Positions 30,397 to 40,520 of a stretch of DNA of 64,000 nt are shown one piece after another (within the stretch, counting starts at the first letter, position 1; each line of letters starts with the position of its first letter). A program made the position numbers and the translations under genes. The DNA is taken from positions 62,001 through 126,000 of the forward strand of contig NZ_FOGC01000008.1 in NCBI RefSeq assembly GCF_900111105.1, given 5' to 3'. Below the pieces are notes generated by a model. That model had not been told where the DNA came from. It did not search any database and saw only the letters and a list, made by a program, of their open reading frames with translations. This DNA comes from Rosenbergiella nectarea (GTDB lineage: Bacteria; Pseudomonadota; Gammaproteobacteria; Enterobacterales; Enterobacteriaceae).

Positions 30397-30448
30397 TTCT
30401 GAGAAGCCTAACCGCGCGTTAAGCTCAGATTTATTGTAAAGTTAACAA

Positions 30449-30479
30449 ACGTCACGTGTTTACGTGGCGTTTTTTTTTT
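30449..30479 (+). terminator. Intrinsic terminator after rho
   Basis: ACGTCACGT (30449-30457) pairs with ACGTGGCGT (30462-30470, one G-U pair), followed by nine or ten Ts. It separates rho from the ECA operon. Confidence 0.92.
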
Positions 30480-30545
30480 AATGCATATAGCATTAACAAT
30501 CTGAAATGGATTTACTTCGCAAGTGTTACGATAGAGAGCTTGAAT

Positions 30546-31652
30546 GTGAATATGCTCAATATGAGTGTTGAATTAGGACTGACATTTCTCTTTTCCCTTG
30601 TCTTTGTTTTCTTAGCTCGCAAAGTGGCTAAAAAAGTGGGATTAGTTGATAAGCCTAATTTTCGAAAACGCCATCAGGGAACAGTACCGCTAGTGGGAGG
30701 CATCTCCGTGTTTGCGGGGGTATGCTTTGGTTTCTTGATCACCAATTACTATCAGCCGAATGATATGTTATACCTCACCTGTGCTGGGGTATTGGTGTTG
30801 GTCGGGGTGATTGATGACAGATTCGATATAAGCGTCAAAATCAGAGCAGTAGTACAAGCCGTCATCGCGATAGTGATGATGTCTGTCGCCAATCTTTATC
30901 TGCATTCCTTGGGGTTTATTATTGGTCCGATCGAACTGCGTGTCGGTCCCTTTGGTTATGTCATTACCCTCTTTGCAGTGTGGGCCGCGATAAATGCCTT
31001 CAATATGGTCGATGGTATTGATGGACTATTGGGCGGGCTCTCCTGTGTCACCTTTGGGGCATTAGGATTAATTCTTTATAACCAAGGTCAGCCTAGTCTG
31101 GCCTTCTGGTGTTTCGCCATGATAGCAGCAATTATTCCCTATATCTTACTCAACCTCGGTATGCTTGGACGGCGCTATAAAGTCTTTATGGGTGATGCAG
31201 GCAGTACAATGATTGGTTTTACCGTTATTTGGATATTATTGGAGGCGAGCCAAGGGCAATATCACCCCCTCCGCCCCGTGACAGCGTTGTGGTTAATTGC
31301 TATTCCGCTTATGGACATGGTTGCCATCATGTATCGTCGCTTACGTAAGGGGCAAAGCCCCTTCACCGCAGACCGCCAGCATATCCACCACCTGATCATG
31401 CGTGCCGGCTTCACTTCTCGCCAAGCCTTTGTTCTCATTACCCTCGCGTCAGCGATCTTGGCGGGAATTGGTATGTTGGGCGAATTTTTCAGCTTTATTC
31501 CAGAATGGTTCATGATGGTACTGTTTCTCATGGCCTTCTTCGTTTATGGATACTGTTTAAAGCACGCCTGGCGTGTGGCCCGACGTATTCGTCGTAATAA
31601 ACGCGCATGGCAGTTACGCCGTAAAGCGCGTGATGGACAAACACAGGATTAA
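30546..31652 (+). CDS. wecA: UDP-GlcNAc:undecaprenyl-phosphate GlcNAc-1-phosphate transferase WecA
   Basis: Inner-membrane enzyme that makes lipid I of enterobacterial common antigen, and primes many O antigens. It has 368 residues (E. coli 367) and about eleven membrane helices. Motifs are KPNFRKRHQGTVPLVGG, the metal-binding VIDDRFDISVKIRA, NAFNMVDGIDGLLGGLS, KVFMGDAGSTMIGF and DRQHIHHLIMRAGFTSRQAF. The start is a GTG at 30546 giving MNMLNMSVEL, which aligns without gaps to the E. coli start MNLLTVSTDL; AGAG sits 7 bases upstream. Internal ATGs at 30552 and 30561 are alternatives. It heads the ECA operon; wzzE follows after 3 bases. Confidence 0.96.
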   Translation: MNMLNMSVELGLTFLFSLVFVFLARKVAKKVGLVDKPNFRKRHQGTVPLVGGISVFAGVCFGFLITNYYQPNDMLYLTCAGVLVLVGVIDDRFDISVKIRAVVQAVIAIVMMSVANLYLHSLGFIIGPIELRVGPFGYVITLFAVWAAINAFNMVDGIDGLLGGLSCVTFGALGLILYNQGQPSLAFWCFAMIAAIIPYILLNLGMLGRRYKVFMGDAGSTMIGFTVIWILLEASQGQYHPLRPVTALWLIAIPLMDMVAIMYRRLRKGQSPFTADRQHIHHLIMRAGFTSRQAFVLITLASAILAGIGMLGEFFSFIPEWFMMVLFLMAFFVYGYCLKHAWRVARRIRRNKRAWQLRRKARDGQTQD

Positions 31653-31655
31653 ATC

Positions 31656-32609
31656 ATGCATTCTTCTATTGATAATGAGCTCGATGTGGAAAGCTGTGTG
31701 CAGCGTTTATGGCGCGGTAAGAAATGGATCGGTCTAGGCCTGATCTTAGGGGTTCTGCTTGCGTGGGCTTACACGATGTTTGCCACGCAAAAATGGCTGT
31801 CAGTAGCACAATTTAGTCGCCCAGATTTGTCGAAAGTGACGCACTACTACCAAGAACTCTCGAAATTAAATCAACTCAGTACCTATTCTGATCCCGCGTC
31901 GACAACCGATAACGCGGATGTGGAGACAGTATTGGATGCGGTATACCAAACTTTTTTACAGCAGCTCGCCTCTGTCGATAACCGTCGTCGATTTTGGTTG
32001 GAACAAGGAAGGGCCGATAAGGCTGAATCCATGACGCCAACGCGACTAGACCGACGAGTGGCAAGCATTCAATTCGCCGCGGGGGATAAGCTGCACGGAA
32101 CGGTTGATACCCTAAGTCTGACCGCAGAGAGTGCGGCAAGCAGTAGTCAACTGCTCAAGCGCTATCTTGCGTTCACTGACCAGCAGGTTATGGATCAAGT
32201 CCAACAGCAATTATCAGCGGCTTGGCAATCTGAAATGACTAAGATTGAACAACAGATTGCTTTTGAAAAATCGGTCGCGCAAGCGGCTTATGACCAACAC
32301 GTCAAGCAACTCAAAAATGAAGCGGCGCAGTCTGACGATAATCAAACCAAAGCGGCCATTAACGTTGTCGAGCAAACGGGGCCGGTGGCTTCCGATAGTC
32401 TACTGCGTGATCAAGCCCGATTAGCAGCACTGCAAAGCGGCCCGACCTCTCTTAAGCCTTTTACGAGCTGGACAATGTTGCAATCACCAGAGCCGCCCAT
32501 TAGTCGACAAAGCCCACGTTTGCCCTTACTGATGGTGATGTGGGGCCTAGTTGGCGTCATTATTGGTGCAGGTATTGCCCTCACTCAGCGTGTAAAGAAA
32601 AAGGAATAG
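31656..32609 (+). CDS. wzzE: ECA polysaccharide chain-length regulator WzzE
   Basis: Polysaccharide co-polymerase that sets the length of ECA chains made by WzyE. It has 317 residues, about 30 shorter than E. coli WzzE. A Wzz architecture is clear: a short cytoplasmic N-terminus (VQRLWRGKKWI), membrane helix near residues 23-45, a long periplasmic region rich in Gln, Ala and Ser with helical heptads, and a second membrane helix near 290-310 preceded by PEPPISRQSPRLPLL and ending in a basic tail. The shorter length falls within the periplasmic helical part. Confidence 0.92.
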   Translation: MHSSIDNELDVESCVQRLWRGKKWIGLGLILGVLLAWAYTMFATQKWLSVAQFSRPDLSKVTHYYQELSKLNQLSTYSDPASTTDNADVETVLDAVYQTFLQQLASVDNRRRFWLEQGRADKAESMTPTRLDRRVASIQFAAGDKLHGTVDTLSLTAESAASSSQLLKRYLAFTDQQVMDQVQQQLSAAWQSEMTKIEQQIAFEKSVAQAAYDQHVKQLKNEAAQSDDNQTKAAINVVEQTGPVASDSLLRDQARLAALQSGPTSLKPFTSWTMLQSPEPPISRQSPRLPLLMVMWGLVGVIIGAGIALTQRVKKKE

Positions 32610-32615
32610 GAAAGC

Positions 32616-33752
32616 GTGAAGGTATTAACAGTCTTTGGTACTCGACCTGAAGCAATTAAGATGGCGCCTCTGGTGCAAGCGTTACAGAACACCAAGGAAA
32701 TCGAGTCTCGACTCTGTGTTACCGCACAACATCGTGAAATGCTTGACCAAGTGCTGCATGTCTTTCAACTGGTTCCTGATTTTGATTTAAATATTATGCA
32801 GCCCGGCCAATCGCTTAGCGACATTACGAGTCGCATCTTGGTGGGGATGGCTGATATTTTCAAAGATTACAAACCCGATCTAGTCCTCATCCATGGTGAT
32901 ACCACCACAACGTTAGCCGTGAGCTTAGCCGCCTATTATCATCAAATAAAAGTCGGGCATATTGAGGCGGGCTTGCGCACCGGTAACCTTTTTTCCCCTT
33001 GGCCTGAGGAGGGTAACCGTAAAGTTGCCACTCACTTAGCTCACTGGCACTTCGCGCCAACTGAGCATGCAATGCGTAACCTAGTCGCGGAGAATATTCG
33101 AGAAAGCGCTATTACTGTCACCGGAAACACCGTTATTGACGCGTTATTATGGGTACGCGATAAAATCGTCGGCGATAAGGCATTAGATCAGCGCCTTGCA
33201 GCGGAATTCCCGTATTTAATGCATGGGCGTCGGATGATCCTTGTCACTGGACATCGACGGGAGAGTTTTGGGGGCGGATTTGAGCGTATCTGTCAGGCAC
33301 TGGTTGCGTTAGCAAAACGTTATCCCCAAGTCGATATTGTTTATCCTGTGCACATGAACCCCAATGTTCGTGAGCCAGTCGAACGCTTATTACAGGGTGT
33401 TGAAAATATTCATCTTATTCAGCCGAAAGAGTATTTACCTTTTGTATGGTTGATGAATCGCGCCTATTTAGTCCTCACCGACTCTGGCGGCATCCAGGAG
33501 GAGGCACCGTCACTCGGTAAGCCGGTGTTGGTGATGCGCGAGACCACCGAGCGTCCAGAGGCGGTTGAAGCAGGAAGCGTGCGCTTAGTGGGAACCGAGA
33601 GCGAAACCATTGTTAAGGAAGCGTCACGACTGCTTGATGATGAACAGGCGTGGCAAGCAATGAGTCAGGTGAAGAACCCCTACGGCACCGGTCAAAGTTG
33701 TCAGAAAATTGTCGAATTTATTAAACACTCATGGGTTGAGCATGCACATTAA
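32616..33752 (+). CDS. wecB: UDP-N-acetylglucosamine 2-epimerase WecB
   Basis: Converts UDP-GlcNAc to UDP-ManNAc, the precursor of the second ECA sugar. It has 378 residues. Family features are [15 protein letters not shown] at the N-terminus, [35 protein letters not shown] and [20 protein letters not shown]. The start is GTG, as I recall for E. coli wecB, with AGGAATAGGA upstream, 6 bases after wzzE. The end overlaps wecC by 11 bases. Confidence 0.97.
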   Translation: MKVLTVFGTRPEAIKMAPLVQALQNTKEIESRLCVTAQHREMLDQVLHVFQLVPDFDLNIMQPGQSLSDITSRILVGMADIFKDYKPDLVLIHGDTTTTLAVSLAAYYHQIKVGHIEAGLRTGNLFSPWPEEGNRKVATHLAHWHFAPTEHAMRNLVAENIRESAITVTGNTVIDALLWVRDKIVGDKALDQRLAAEFPYLMHGRRMILVTGHRRESFGGGFERICQALVALAKRYPQVDIVYPVHMNPNVREPVERLLQGVENIHLIQPKEYLPFVWLMNRAYLVLTDSGGIQEEAPSLGKPVLVMRETTERPEAVEAGSVRLVGTESETIVKEASRLLDDEQAWQAMSQVKNPYGTGQSCQKIVEFIKHSWVEHAH

Positions 33753-35004
33753 AACAGTCTCCATTTTTGGTCTTGGATATATAGGATTACCTACCGCCGC
33801 GATTCTGGCCGATGCGGGGTGCCAAGTCATAGGTGTTGATATCAATCCAGTGGCGGTCGAGACCATTAATCGTGGTGAAATCCATATCGTTGAACCCGAA
33901 TTGGCCGACGTGGTGGCGCGAAATGTTGCGGTAGGACGTTTAAGGGCGACCTTAACCCCAGAGCCTGCAGAGGCTTTTTTGATTACGGTACCGACGCCGT
34001 TTGAGGCGGATCATCAGCCAGACCTTAGCTATGTCAAGAGTGCGACGCTCGCCATCGCGTCACAGCTGAAAGCGGGTGATTTAGTTATTCTAGAATCCAC
34101 CTCACCTGTCGGCGCAACCGAACAAGTGGCCACCTGGATCGCCGAACTGCGTCCGGAACTTCACGTTCCCGGACACAGCGACCAGCCGAATATTGCCATT
34201 GCTTACTGCCCTGAGCGTGTACTGCCTGGTAAAGTGATGGCCGAATTAGTCAGTAATGATCGTGTGGTCGGGGGAATTACCCCTGAATGTTCGGTTCAGG
34301 CGAGTCAGCTTTATCAGTTATTTTTGCAGGGTGAGTGCGTGACAACCAATGCGCGTACCGCTGAAATGTGTAAGCTTACTGAGAACAGTTTTCGTGATGT
34401 AAATATTGCGTTCGCTAATGAGCTCTCTTTAATCTGCCATGCACTGGACATCGATGTGTGGGAGCTGATTCAACTCGCGAACCACCATCCTCGCGTGAAT
34501 ATTTTACAACCCGGCCCGGGCGTGGGTGGGCACTGCATTGCGGTCGACCCGTGGTTTATTGTGTCGCAGACTCCCGAATTAGCTCGGTTAATCCGTACGG
34601 CCCGTGAGGTGAATGACAGTAAACCCTTTTGGGTGCTCAACCAGGTCAAAAAAGCGGTCGCAGATTGCCTGATGGCGAATGGTAAGACAGCGGCTGATAT
34701 AAAAATTGCTTGCTTTGGTCTGGCCTTTAAACCGGATATCGATGATCTACGGGAAAGCCCCGCGATGCAGGTTGCGACGTTGATTTGTGACTGGCACCAA
34801 GGAGAGACGCTGTTAGTCGAGCCGCATATTCGCCTATTACCTCATACATTTACTGATAAAGCTGCTCTGGTCGGTATGGATGAAGCCATACACCGTGCAG
34901 ATATTCTCGTTCTCCTGACCGACCATAAGGTCTTTAAAGCACTCGATAAGTCACAATTCACGACTGACTTTGTGATCGATACGCGTGGGGCTTGGCGTAA
35001 CTGA
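33742..35004 (+). CDS. wecC: UDP-N-acetyl-D-mannosamine dehydrogenase WecC
   Basis: NAD-dependent four-electron dehydrogenase that oxidises UDP-ManNAc to UDP-ManNAcA for lipid II of ECA. It has 420 residues, exactly as in E. coli. The Rossmann motif is [19 protein letters not shown]; then [46 protein letters not shown] and [15 protein letters not shown] with the catalytic cysteine. A single base separates its stop from the wecD start, so rffG and rffH, which lie here in E. coli, are absent. Confidence 0.97.
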   Translation: MHIKTVSIFGLGYIGLPTAAILADAGCQVIGVDINPVAVETINRGEIHIVEPELADVVARNVAVGRLRATLTPEPAEAFLITVPTPFEADHQPDLSYVKSATLAIASQLKAGDLVILESTSPVGATEQVATWIAELRPELHVPGHSDQPNIAIAYCPERVLPGKVMAELVSNDRVVGGITPECSVQASQLYQLFLQGECVTTNARTAEMCKLTENSFRDVNIAFANELSLICHALDIDVWELIQLANHHPRVNILQPGPGVGGHCIAVDPWFIVSQTPELARLIRTAREVNDSKPFWVLNQVKKAVADCLMANGKTAADIKIACFGLAFKPDIDDLRESPAMQVATLICDWHQGETLLVEPHIRLLPHTFTDKAALVGMDEAIHRADILVLLTDHKVFKALDKSQFTTDFVIDTRGAWRN

Positions 35005-35005
35005 G

Positions 35006-35701
35006 ATGACTATCAACCTCTTGGCATGGGAAAGTGCTTTTTTCTCTCAGCGAGTGGGGAAGGTCGACCTTGCTCAACTCGATCGCCTTAGCGTAGAGGA
35101 GTGTGCTGACTGGGATATGGTTCAGGCCAAGGTGCCCAGTACAGACTATCAATCATTAGATACCTTGACAGGCCAAGGCTTTGCATTGGTGGAAGGGGAG
35201 GCTGAACTGGTCATCGCCATCACTGAGACAACGCGGCAACCAGATATTCGTATTGCTCGTCCGGGCCATATCGACGCACTGCGTCACCTGGCAGGTAGCC
35301 TGTTTACAGGCAGTCGTTTTCGCGCGCCATGGTTTAACCACTCCTTAACCCAACAGTTTTATGCACAATGGATTGAAAATGCGGTGCAAGGGACCTTTGA
35401 TGATCAATGTCTAATCAGCCTCGATGAGCAGGGCGCTGTGTCCGGTTTTGTGAGTTTACGTCACACTGAGCGGATTGCCCGGATTGGGTTATTAGGGGTG
35501 GCGAGTACTCACCAAGGGGCGGGGGTAGGCCAGCTGTTGCTACTTGCCGCCGCCGATTGGGCGCGTAGCAAAGGGCTGAAGGAACTGCATATCACGACCC
35601 AACTTAGTAATTTATCCGCGATGCGTCTCTACCTGCGTCACGGTGCGCGTTTAACCTCTACGAGTTATTGGCTCTATAGGAAAAGAGATGATTCCGTTTA
35701 A
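35006..35701 (+). CDS. wecD: dTDP-4-amino-4,6-dideoxygalactose N-acetyltransferase WecD
   Basis: GNAT-fold enzyme that acetylates dTDP-fucosamine to dTDP-Fuc4NAc using acetyl-CoA; cytoplasmic. It has 231 residues (E. coli 224). The N-terminal part (LAWESAFFSQRVGKVDL) is typical of WecD, and the C-terminal GNAT core has LLGVASTHQGAGVGQLLL, the acetyl-CoA pyrophosphate loop, and SAMRLYLRHGARLTSTSYWL. ATG at 35006 follows the wecC stop directly. It overlaps wecE by 14 bases. It acts after WecE in the pathway although encoded before it. Confidence 0.95.
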   Translation: MTINLLAWESAFFSQRVGKVDLAQLDRLSVEECADWDMVQAKVPSTDYQSLDTLTGQGFALVEGEAELVIAITETTRQPDIRIARPGHIDALRHLAGSLFTGSRFRAPWFNHSLTQQFYAQWIENAVQGTFDDQCLISLDEQGAVSGFVSLRHTERIARIGLLGVASTHQGAGVGQLLLLAAADWARSKGLKELHITTQLSNLSAMRLYLRHGARLTSTSYWLYRKRDDSV

Positions 35702-36818
35702 TGCTCCTCCGGTAACCGGAAGTGAAGCCGATTACATGCACTCAGCTATGGCAAGCGGCAAATTATGTGGTGATGGCGGCTTTACCCGCCGAGTACAACA
35801 ATGGTTTGAGCAGCGTTGCCATGTGCCCAAGGTCTTACTGACACCTTCCTGTACCGCATCTCTGGAAATGGCGGCCTTGCTGATCAATATTCAGCCAGGT
35901 GATGAAGTGATCATGCCGAGCTATACCTTTGTTTCGACTGCGAATGCGTTTGTCTTACGTGGGGCGAAAATTATCTTTGTCGATGTTCGCCCTGACACCA
36001 TGAACATCGATGAAACTTTAATTGAAGCCGCGATTACTGAGAAAACGCGCGCCATCGTACCGGTGCATTACGCCGGGGTTGCCTGTGAGATGGATGTAAT
36101 CATGGCATTGGCGGACAAATATAAGCTGTATGTGATTGAAGATGCCGCGCAAGGCGTGATGAGCAGTTGGAAGGGACAATCATTGGGATCGATTGGTCAT
36201 ATCGGCTGCTTTAGTTTCCATGAAACCAAAAACTATACGGCAGGTGGAGAAGGTGGCGCGACATTAATTAACGATCCGACGTTAATCGAGCGGGCGGAGG
36301 TTATTCGCGAGAAAGGGACGAATCGTAGCCAATTTTTCCGTGGACAAGTCGACAAATACACTTGGCGAGATTTGGGATCCAGTTATCTGATGTCTGACTT
36401 GCAAGCGGCTTATCTCTGGGCGCAATTAGAAAACGCAGACCTTATTAATCAGCGGCGCTTGGCGCTATGGCAAAATTACTATGATGCGTTATCCCCTTTA
36501 GCCGATCAGGGACGGTTCACCTTACCCACGCTACCGGCGGATTGTCAGCATAATGCCCATATGTTCTATCTTAAATTGCGCGACCAAGAGGATCGTGATC
36601 ATCTCATCACGTGGTTAAAAGAAGCAGAGATCCTCAGTGTTTTCCACTATATCCCTCTGCACAGTTCACCCGCAGGCTTACAATTCGGTGAGTTTAGTGG
36701 CGAAGATTGCTACACAACCGTCGAGAGTGAGCGTTTAGTTCGGTTACCTATGTATTACAATTTGACTGATAACCAGCAAAAAATTGTTATAGGGTCGCTG
36801 CTGAGTTTCTTTTCCTAA
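35688..36818 (+). CDS. wecE: dTDP-4-amino-4,6-dideoxygalactose transaminase WecE
   Basis: PLP-dependent DegT/DnrJ/EryC1-type aminotransferase that turns dTDP-4-keto-6-deoxyglucose into dTDP-fucosamine. It has 376 residues, as in E. coli. The PLP lysine is K181 in SFHETKNYTAGGEGG; other landmarks are GKLCGDGGFTRRVQQWFEQ, PSYTFVSTANAFVLRGA, PVHYAGVACEMD and EDAAQGV. Its substrate needs RmlA- and RmlB-type enzymes (RffH and RffG), which are not in this operon and must come from elsewhere in the genome. The stop overlaps the wzxE start by one base. Confidence 0.97.
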   Translation: MIPFNAPPVTGSEADYMHSAMASGKLCGDGGFTRRVQQWFEQRCHVPKVLLTPSCTASLEMAALLINIQPGDEVIMPSYTFVSTANAFVLRGAKIIFVDVRPDTMNIDETLIEAAITEKTRAIVPVHYAGVACEMDVIMALADKYKLYVIEDAAQGVMSSWKGQSLGSIGHIGCFSFHETKNYTAGGEGGATLINDPTLIERAEVIREKGTNRSQFFRGQVDKYTWRDLGSSYLMSDLQAAYLWAQLENADLINQRRLALWQNYYDALSPLADQGRFTLPTLPADCQHNAHMFYLKLRDQEDRDHLITWLKEAEILSVFHYIPLHSSPAGLQFGEFSGEDCYTTVESERLVRLPMYYNLTDNQQKIVIGSLLSFFS

Positions 36819-38065
36819 TGTCTTTTGCTCGAGCCTCCATCTGGACCGCGACTTCAACCCTCACCAAGATCCTTTGCGGCTTGGTGATTATAAAGTTACT
36901 GGCTGTCACTTACGGGCCGGAAGGTATTGGGCTTGCAAGTAATTATCGGCAATTAATTACCGTACTCAGTGTGATGGCGGGGGCGGGTATCTTTAACGGC
37001 GTAACGCGTTATGTGGCGGAATATCAAGACTCCTCCCACCCGTTGCGCCAGCTTTCTGCTACCGCCTCGACCCTAGTGTTAGGCGCGGGTATGCTGATTG
37101 CTTTAGTTTTTTTACTGTTCGCTGAGCCTATCAGTCAAGGGCTCTTTGGCCATCATGACTATGCTCAGGTCATTCGTTATCTCGCTTTCTTGCAGTGTGG
37201 TATAGGTTGGGCAAACCTCTTACAGGCAAAATTGAAGGGGATTAAGGACGCACGAAGCAATGCCATGATTATTATGGGGGGGTGTCTTCTTGCTGTGCCG
37301 GGTTACTTGGTGTGTTGGTCTTTAGGTGGCTATACAGGAGCCTTGGTGGGATTAGCCGTGGTGCCCGCTATTGCGTTATTGCCTGCAGCCTATTTCTATC
37401 AACGCTCGACACCGGAGCGATTGGGGCCGCTGCGTTTAGGCTGGAATACCGAGATGGCTGGCCGCTTACTAAAGTATACGCTTATGACCGGGATTACCGC
37501 GGTCACATTACCCCTTGCATGGGTCGTGATGCGCCATCAGCTGGCAGATTATGATGATTGGCAAGCGGTGGGGCTTTGGCAGGGTGTTGCGAGTGTTTCC
37601 GATGCTTACTTACAGTTTATAACGGCTACCTTTAGTGTGTGGTTACTTCCCGCGCTAAGTCGTTTGCAGGAAAAGAAGGCAATTGCCACAGAGATTCGCC
37701 GGACACTCCTTCGCGTTATCCCAGTCGTGACAGTCTTGAGTTTTGCCGTTTGGTTATTACGCGATCAGGTTATTGCTCTCCTCTTCTCCAGCCAATTCAT
37801 CGCGATGCGCGATCTCTTTGCTTGGCAGCTTCCCGGTGATATCTGCAAAGTGGCCGCTTATGTGTTTGGTTATCTGGTGATCGCACGAGGCAGTTTACGT
37901 GCCTATATCCTGACAGAAATCACACAATTTTGTTTATTATTGGCCACCAGTCATTGGCTCATTGCTGAGAACGGCGTATTAGGGGCAGTGCAAGCGTATA
38001 GCATCACTTATAGCTGTTATTTACTGTTGGTTGTTGCAGCATTTTTTTATTGGTATCGAAAATAA
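36818..38065 (+). CDS. wzxE: ECA lipid III flippase WzxE
   Basis: Integral inner-membrane flippase of the MOP/PST family that moves undecaprenyl-PP-linked ECA trisaccharide to the periplasmic face. It has 415 residues (E. coli 416). It is hydrophobic throughout with about 12 predicted helices, starting SFARASIWTATSTLTKILCG and containing GPEGIGLASNYRQLITVLS and AGAGIFNGVTRYVAEYQ, typical of WzxE. Start and stop codons overlap with both neighbours (TAATG), so it is tightly coupled within the operon. Confidence 0.95.
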   Translation: MSFARASIWTATSTLTKILCGLVIIKLLAVTYGPEGIGLASNYRQLITVLSVMAGAGIFNGVTRYVAEYQDSSHPLRQLSATASTLVLGAGMLIALVFLLFAEPISQGLFGHHDYAQVIRYLAFLQCGIGWANLLQAKLKGIKDARSNAMIIMGGCLLAVPGYLVCWSLGGYTGALVGLAVVPAIALLPAAYFYQRSTPERLGPLRLGWNTEMAGRLLKYTLMTGITAVTLPLAWVVMRHQLADYDDWQAVGLWQGVASVSDAYLQFITATFSVWLLPALSRLQEKKAIATEIRRTLLRVIPVVTVLSFAVWLLRDQVIALLFSSQFIAMRDLFAWQLPGDICKVAAYVFGYLVIARGSLRAYILTEITQFCLLLATSHWLIAENGVLGAVQAYSITYSCYLLLVVAAFFYWYRK

Positions 38066-39144
38066 TGGCGATTATTCATGTATTGGGGGCCGATATCCCT
38101 CATCACAACAAGACGTTGTTAGCCTTTTTTAATGAGGTATTAACCACTGAAGTTCCCTGCTCACAAGCGAGGAAGTTTATTGTGGTCACTCAGGATATCG
38201 CACTGGCTGAGCAGTATCCGAACCTATCAATTGACTGTGTGACGTCGAAAAAGCAATTGGCGAAAGTGGTCACCGATCTCGCTAAAAATCGACAAACGCT
38301 ATTTTTTTGTCATGGCCAATTTAATCCTTACCTATGGTTGGCGTTACTCAGCGGGCGGATAAGAAGGCACCAGTTACATTGGCATATCTGGGGGGCTGAT
38401 TTATATGAAGCGTCACGGTCGCTAAAATTTCGGCTTTTTTATATTCTAAGACGTCGCGCGCAAGGACGCGTCGCAGCGGTTTATGCCACCTTGGGCGATC
38501 TCAGTGTTTATCAGCAAAAATACCCAAAGGTAACGGGTCATAAACTCTATTTCCCGACCAAAATGGCGACAACACCGCAAACGCCGGTTGTGGAGGCTAC
38601 AACCCAGCCCTTGACCATCTTATTGGGTAACTCGGGTGATCCGACCAACCGGCACTGCCAGGCCTTGACGCAGATAGCACAGCGCTTTGGCCAAGAAGTT
38701 AAGGTGATCATTCCCATGGGCTATCCCGACAATAATGACGAGTATATTGCGAGGGTAAATTCACATGCTTCACAGCTCTTTCCGTTAGTACAGGTTGAGA
38801 TCTTAACGGAAAAGTTAATGTTCGATGCCTATTTGAAGGTGGTTGATCGTTGTCATCTGGGTTACTTCATCTTTGCACGGCAACAAGGAATTGGTACGCT
38901 CAGCTTATTGATTGATAAAAATATTCCGTTCGTTATCAGCCGAAAAAACCCGTTTTGGCGTGATCTTGCTGAACAACAATTACCGGTCTTATTTGATGAA
39001 GACTCGCTTGATCGAAAGATTATTCAGCGTGCCCGTCAACAGTTAACCCATCACGATAAAACGACGATTGAGTTTTTCTCACCCGGCTATATACAGGGCT
39101 GGCGTGATAGTTTGCAGCGATTAGAAGAGATGGAGTTATCATGA
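38065..39144 (+). CDS. wecF: TDP-Fuc4NAc:lipid II Fuc4NAc transferase WecF
   Basis: GT56-family glycosyltransferase that adds the third sugar, Fuc4NAc, to make ECA lipid III. It has 359 residues, the E. coli length. Recognisable parts are the N-terminal [49 protein letters not shown] and [20 protein letters not shown]. The ATG at 38065 shares bases with the wzxE stop, and its stop overlaps the wzyE start by 4 bases. Probably a peripheral membrane protein on the cytoplasmic face. Confidence 0.95.
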   Translation: MAIIHVLGADIPHHNKTLLAFFNEVLTTEVPCSQARKFIVVTQDIALAEQYPNLSIDCVTSKKQLAKVVTDLAKNRQTLFFCHGQFNPYLWLALLSGRIRRHQLHWHIWGADLYEASRSLKFRLFYILRRRAQGRVAAVYATLGDLSVYQQKYPKVTGHKLYFPTKMATTPQTPVVEATTQPLTILLGNSGDPTNRHCQALTQIAQRFGQEVKVIIPMGYPDNNDEYIARVNSHASQLFPLVQVEILTEKLMFDAYLKVVDRCHLGYFIFARQQGIGTLSLLIDKNIPFVISRKNPFWRDLAEQQLPVLFDEDSLDRKIIQRARQQLTHHDKTTIEFFSPGYIQGWRDSLQRLEEMELS

Positions 39145-40520
39145 CGGGTGGGCAGTTTATAGGCTTAGCCTTGGTATATGTGCTTTCGCTTTGCTTTGTC
39201 CTAACGGTAATGGTGAAGGAATTCCGTCGCGAGCGCTTTAATTTTCATCTGTTCTTTTCATTACTCTTTGTACTGACGTTCTATTTTGGGTTTCCTCTTA
39301 CCTCAATATTAGTCTTTGGTTTTCAGGAGCCGGTGGTTGATCCTCTCTATCTGTTGCAAGCCTTATTATCGGCAACAGGGTTTTATGCCCTCTATTATGT
39401 GACGTATAAGGTCCGATTAACCCGTAAGCCTGTAGCACCCGTTACCGGCTTTTTTACGATGACCCGCTTAGAGACTCATCTATTCTCAGGATTGTTAGTA
39501 CTGGTTGCGCTGGTGAGTCTAGGGATCTTTTTTGCGCACAATGGGTTATTACTTTTTCGACTGACCTCCTATAGCCAAATTTTTTCCAGCCAAGTATCGG
39601 GCGTTGCCTTAAAACGCTTCTTTTACTTTTTTATCCCTGGCATGTTGGTGGTGTATTTCCTTAAGCCCACGTTACGGCAGTGGTGCGTATTTCTTGTGAT
39701 GACCGTGACCTTCGGTCTGATCACTTACATGGTAGTAGGTGGAACGCGTGCCAATATCATCATCGCGTTTGCGCTATTTTTATTTATTGGTATTAGCCGT
39801 GGGTGGATTACGTTATCGATGTTACTCGGTGCTGGGGCGATGTCGATTGTAGGAATGTTTTGGTTAGCGTTGCAGCGCTATAACCTGAACGTTACTGGCC
39901 CAGAAGCTTGGTATACCTTTCTCTATCTGACGCGTGATACGTTTTCGCCTTGGGAAAATCTTGGGCTGATCTTTAGTCATTACTCGCAGCTCGACTTCCA
40001 AGGACCCGCACCGATGTGGCGAGACTTTTATGTCTTTATCCCAAGTTGGTTGTGGCCGGAACGACCCTCGGCAATCTTAAATAGCGCAAATTATTTTACT
40101 TGGCAGATTTTGGACAACCATTCAGGGTTAGCGATATCTCCGACGTTGATCGGTTCGTTGCTCATCATGGGGGGCGTAGGGACACTGGTGCCTGGCGCAT
40201 TGTTAGTCGGCCTTATTATTAAAGGCTTCGATAGCCTCTATTATCGCGCTCGGCAAGAGCCGAATCGCTATACCGCAGCGTTGATCAACAGCTTCTGTTT
40301 TGGGGCGGTGTTTAATATGATTGTCTTAGCTCGTGAAGGGCTGGATGCTTTCGGCTCACGAGTGGTTTTTTTCGCGATTATTTTTCTGCTGTGTCTGGTG
40401 GTGACTAAACTCTTATTTTGGTTTTTACAACGCGCAGGGCTCGTCAAACAGCGGGTCGGGGCAACGTCAGTGCCTTCCGTCAGTCCCTTCTACTCAAAAC
40501 AAAAGGATATCTGTGAGTAA
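39141..40520 (+). CDS. wzyE: ECA polymerase WzyE
   Basis: Inner-membrane polymerase that links ECA repeat units in the periplasm, with chain length set by WzzE. It has 459 residues (E. coli 450) and about eleven membrane helices. Typical segments are FNLHLFFSLL-like [37 protein letters not shown]-free loop [20 protein letters not shown] and [20 protein letters not shown], the last being strongly diagnostic. It overlaps wecF by 4 bases and wecG by 8. Confidence 0.94.
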   Translation: MTGGQFIGLALVYVLSLCFVLTVMVKEFRRERFNFHLFFSLLFVLTFYFGFPLTSILVFGFQEPVVDPLYLLQALLSATGFYALYYVTYKVRLTRKPVAPVTGFFTMTRLETHLFSGLLVLVALVSLGIFFAHNGLLLFRLTSYSQIFSSQVSGVALKRFFYFFIPGMLVVYFLKPTLRQWCVFLVMTVTFGLITYMVVGGTRANIIIAFALFLFIGISRGWITLSMLLGAGAMSIVGMFWLALQRYNLNVTGPEAWYTFLYLTRDTFSPWENLGLIFSHYSQLDFQGPAPMWRDFYVFIPSWLWPERPSAILNSANYFTWQILDNHSGLAISPTLIGSLLIMGGVGTLVPGALLVGLIIKGFDSLYYRARQEPNRYTAALINSFCFGAVFNMIVLAREGLDAFGSRVVFFAIIFLLCLVVTKLLFWFLQRAGLVKQRVGATSVPSVSPFYSKQKDICE

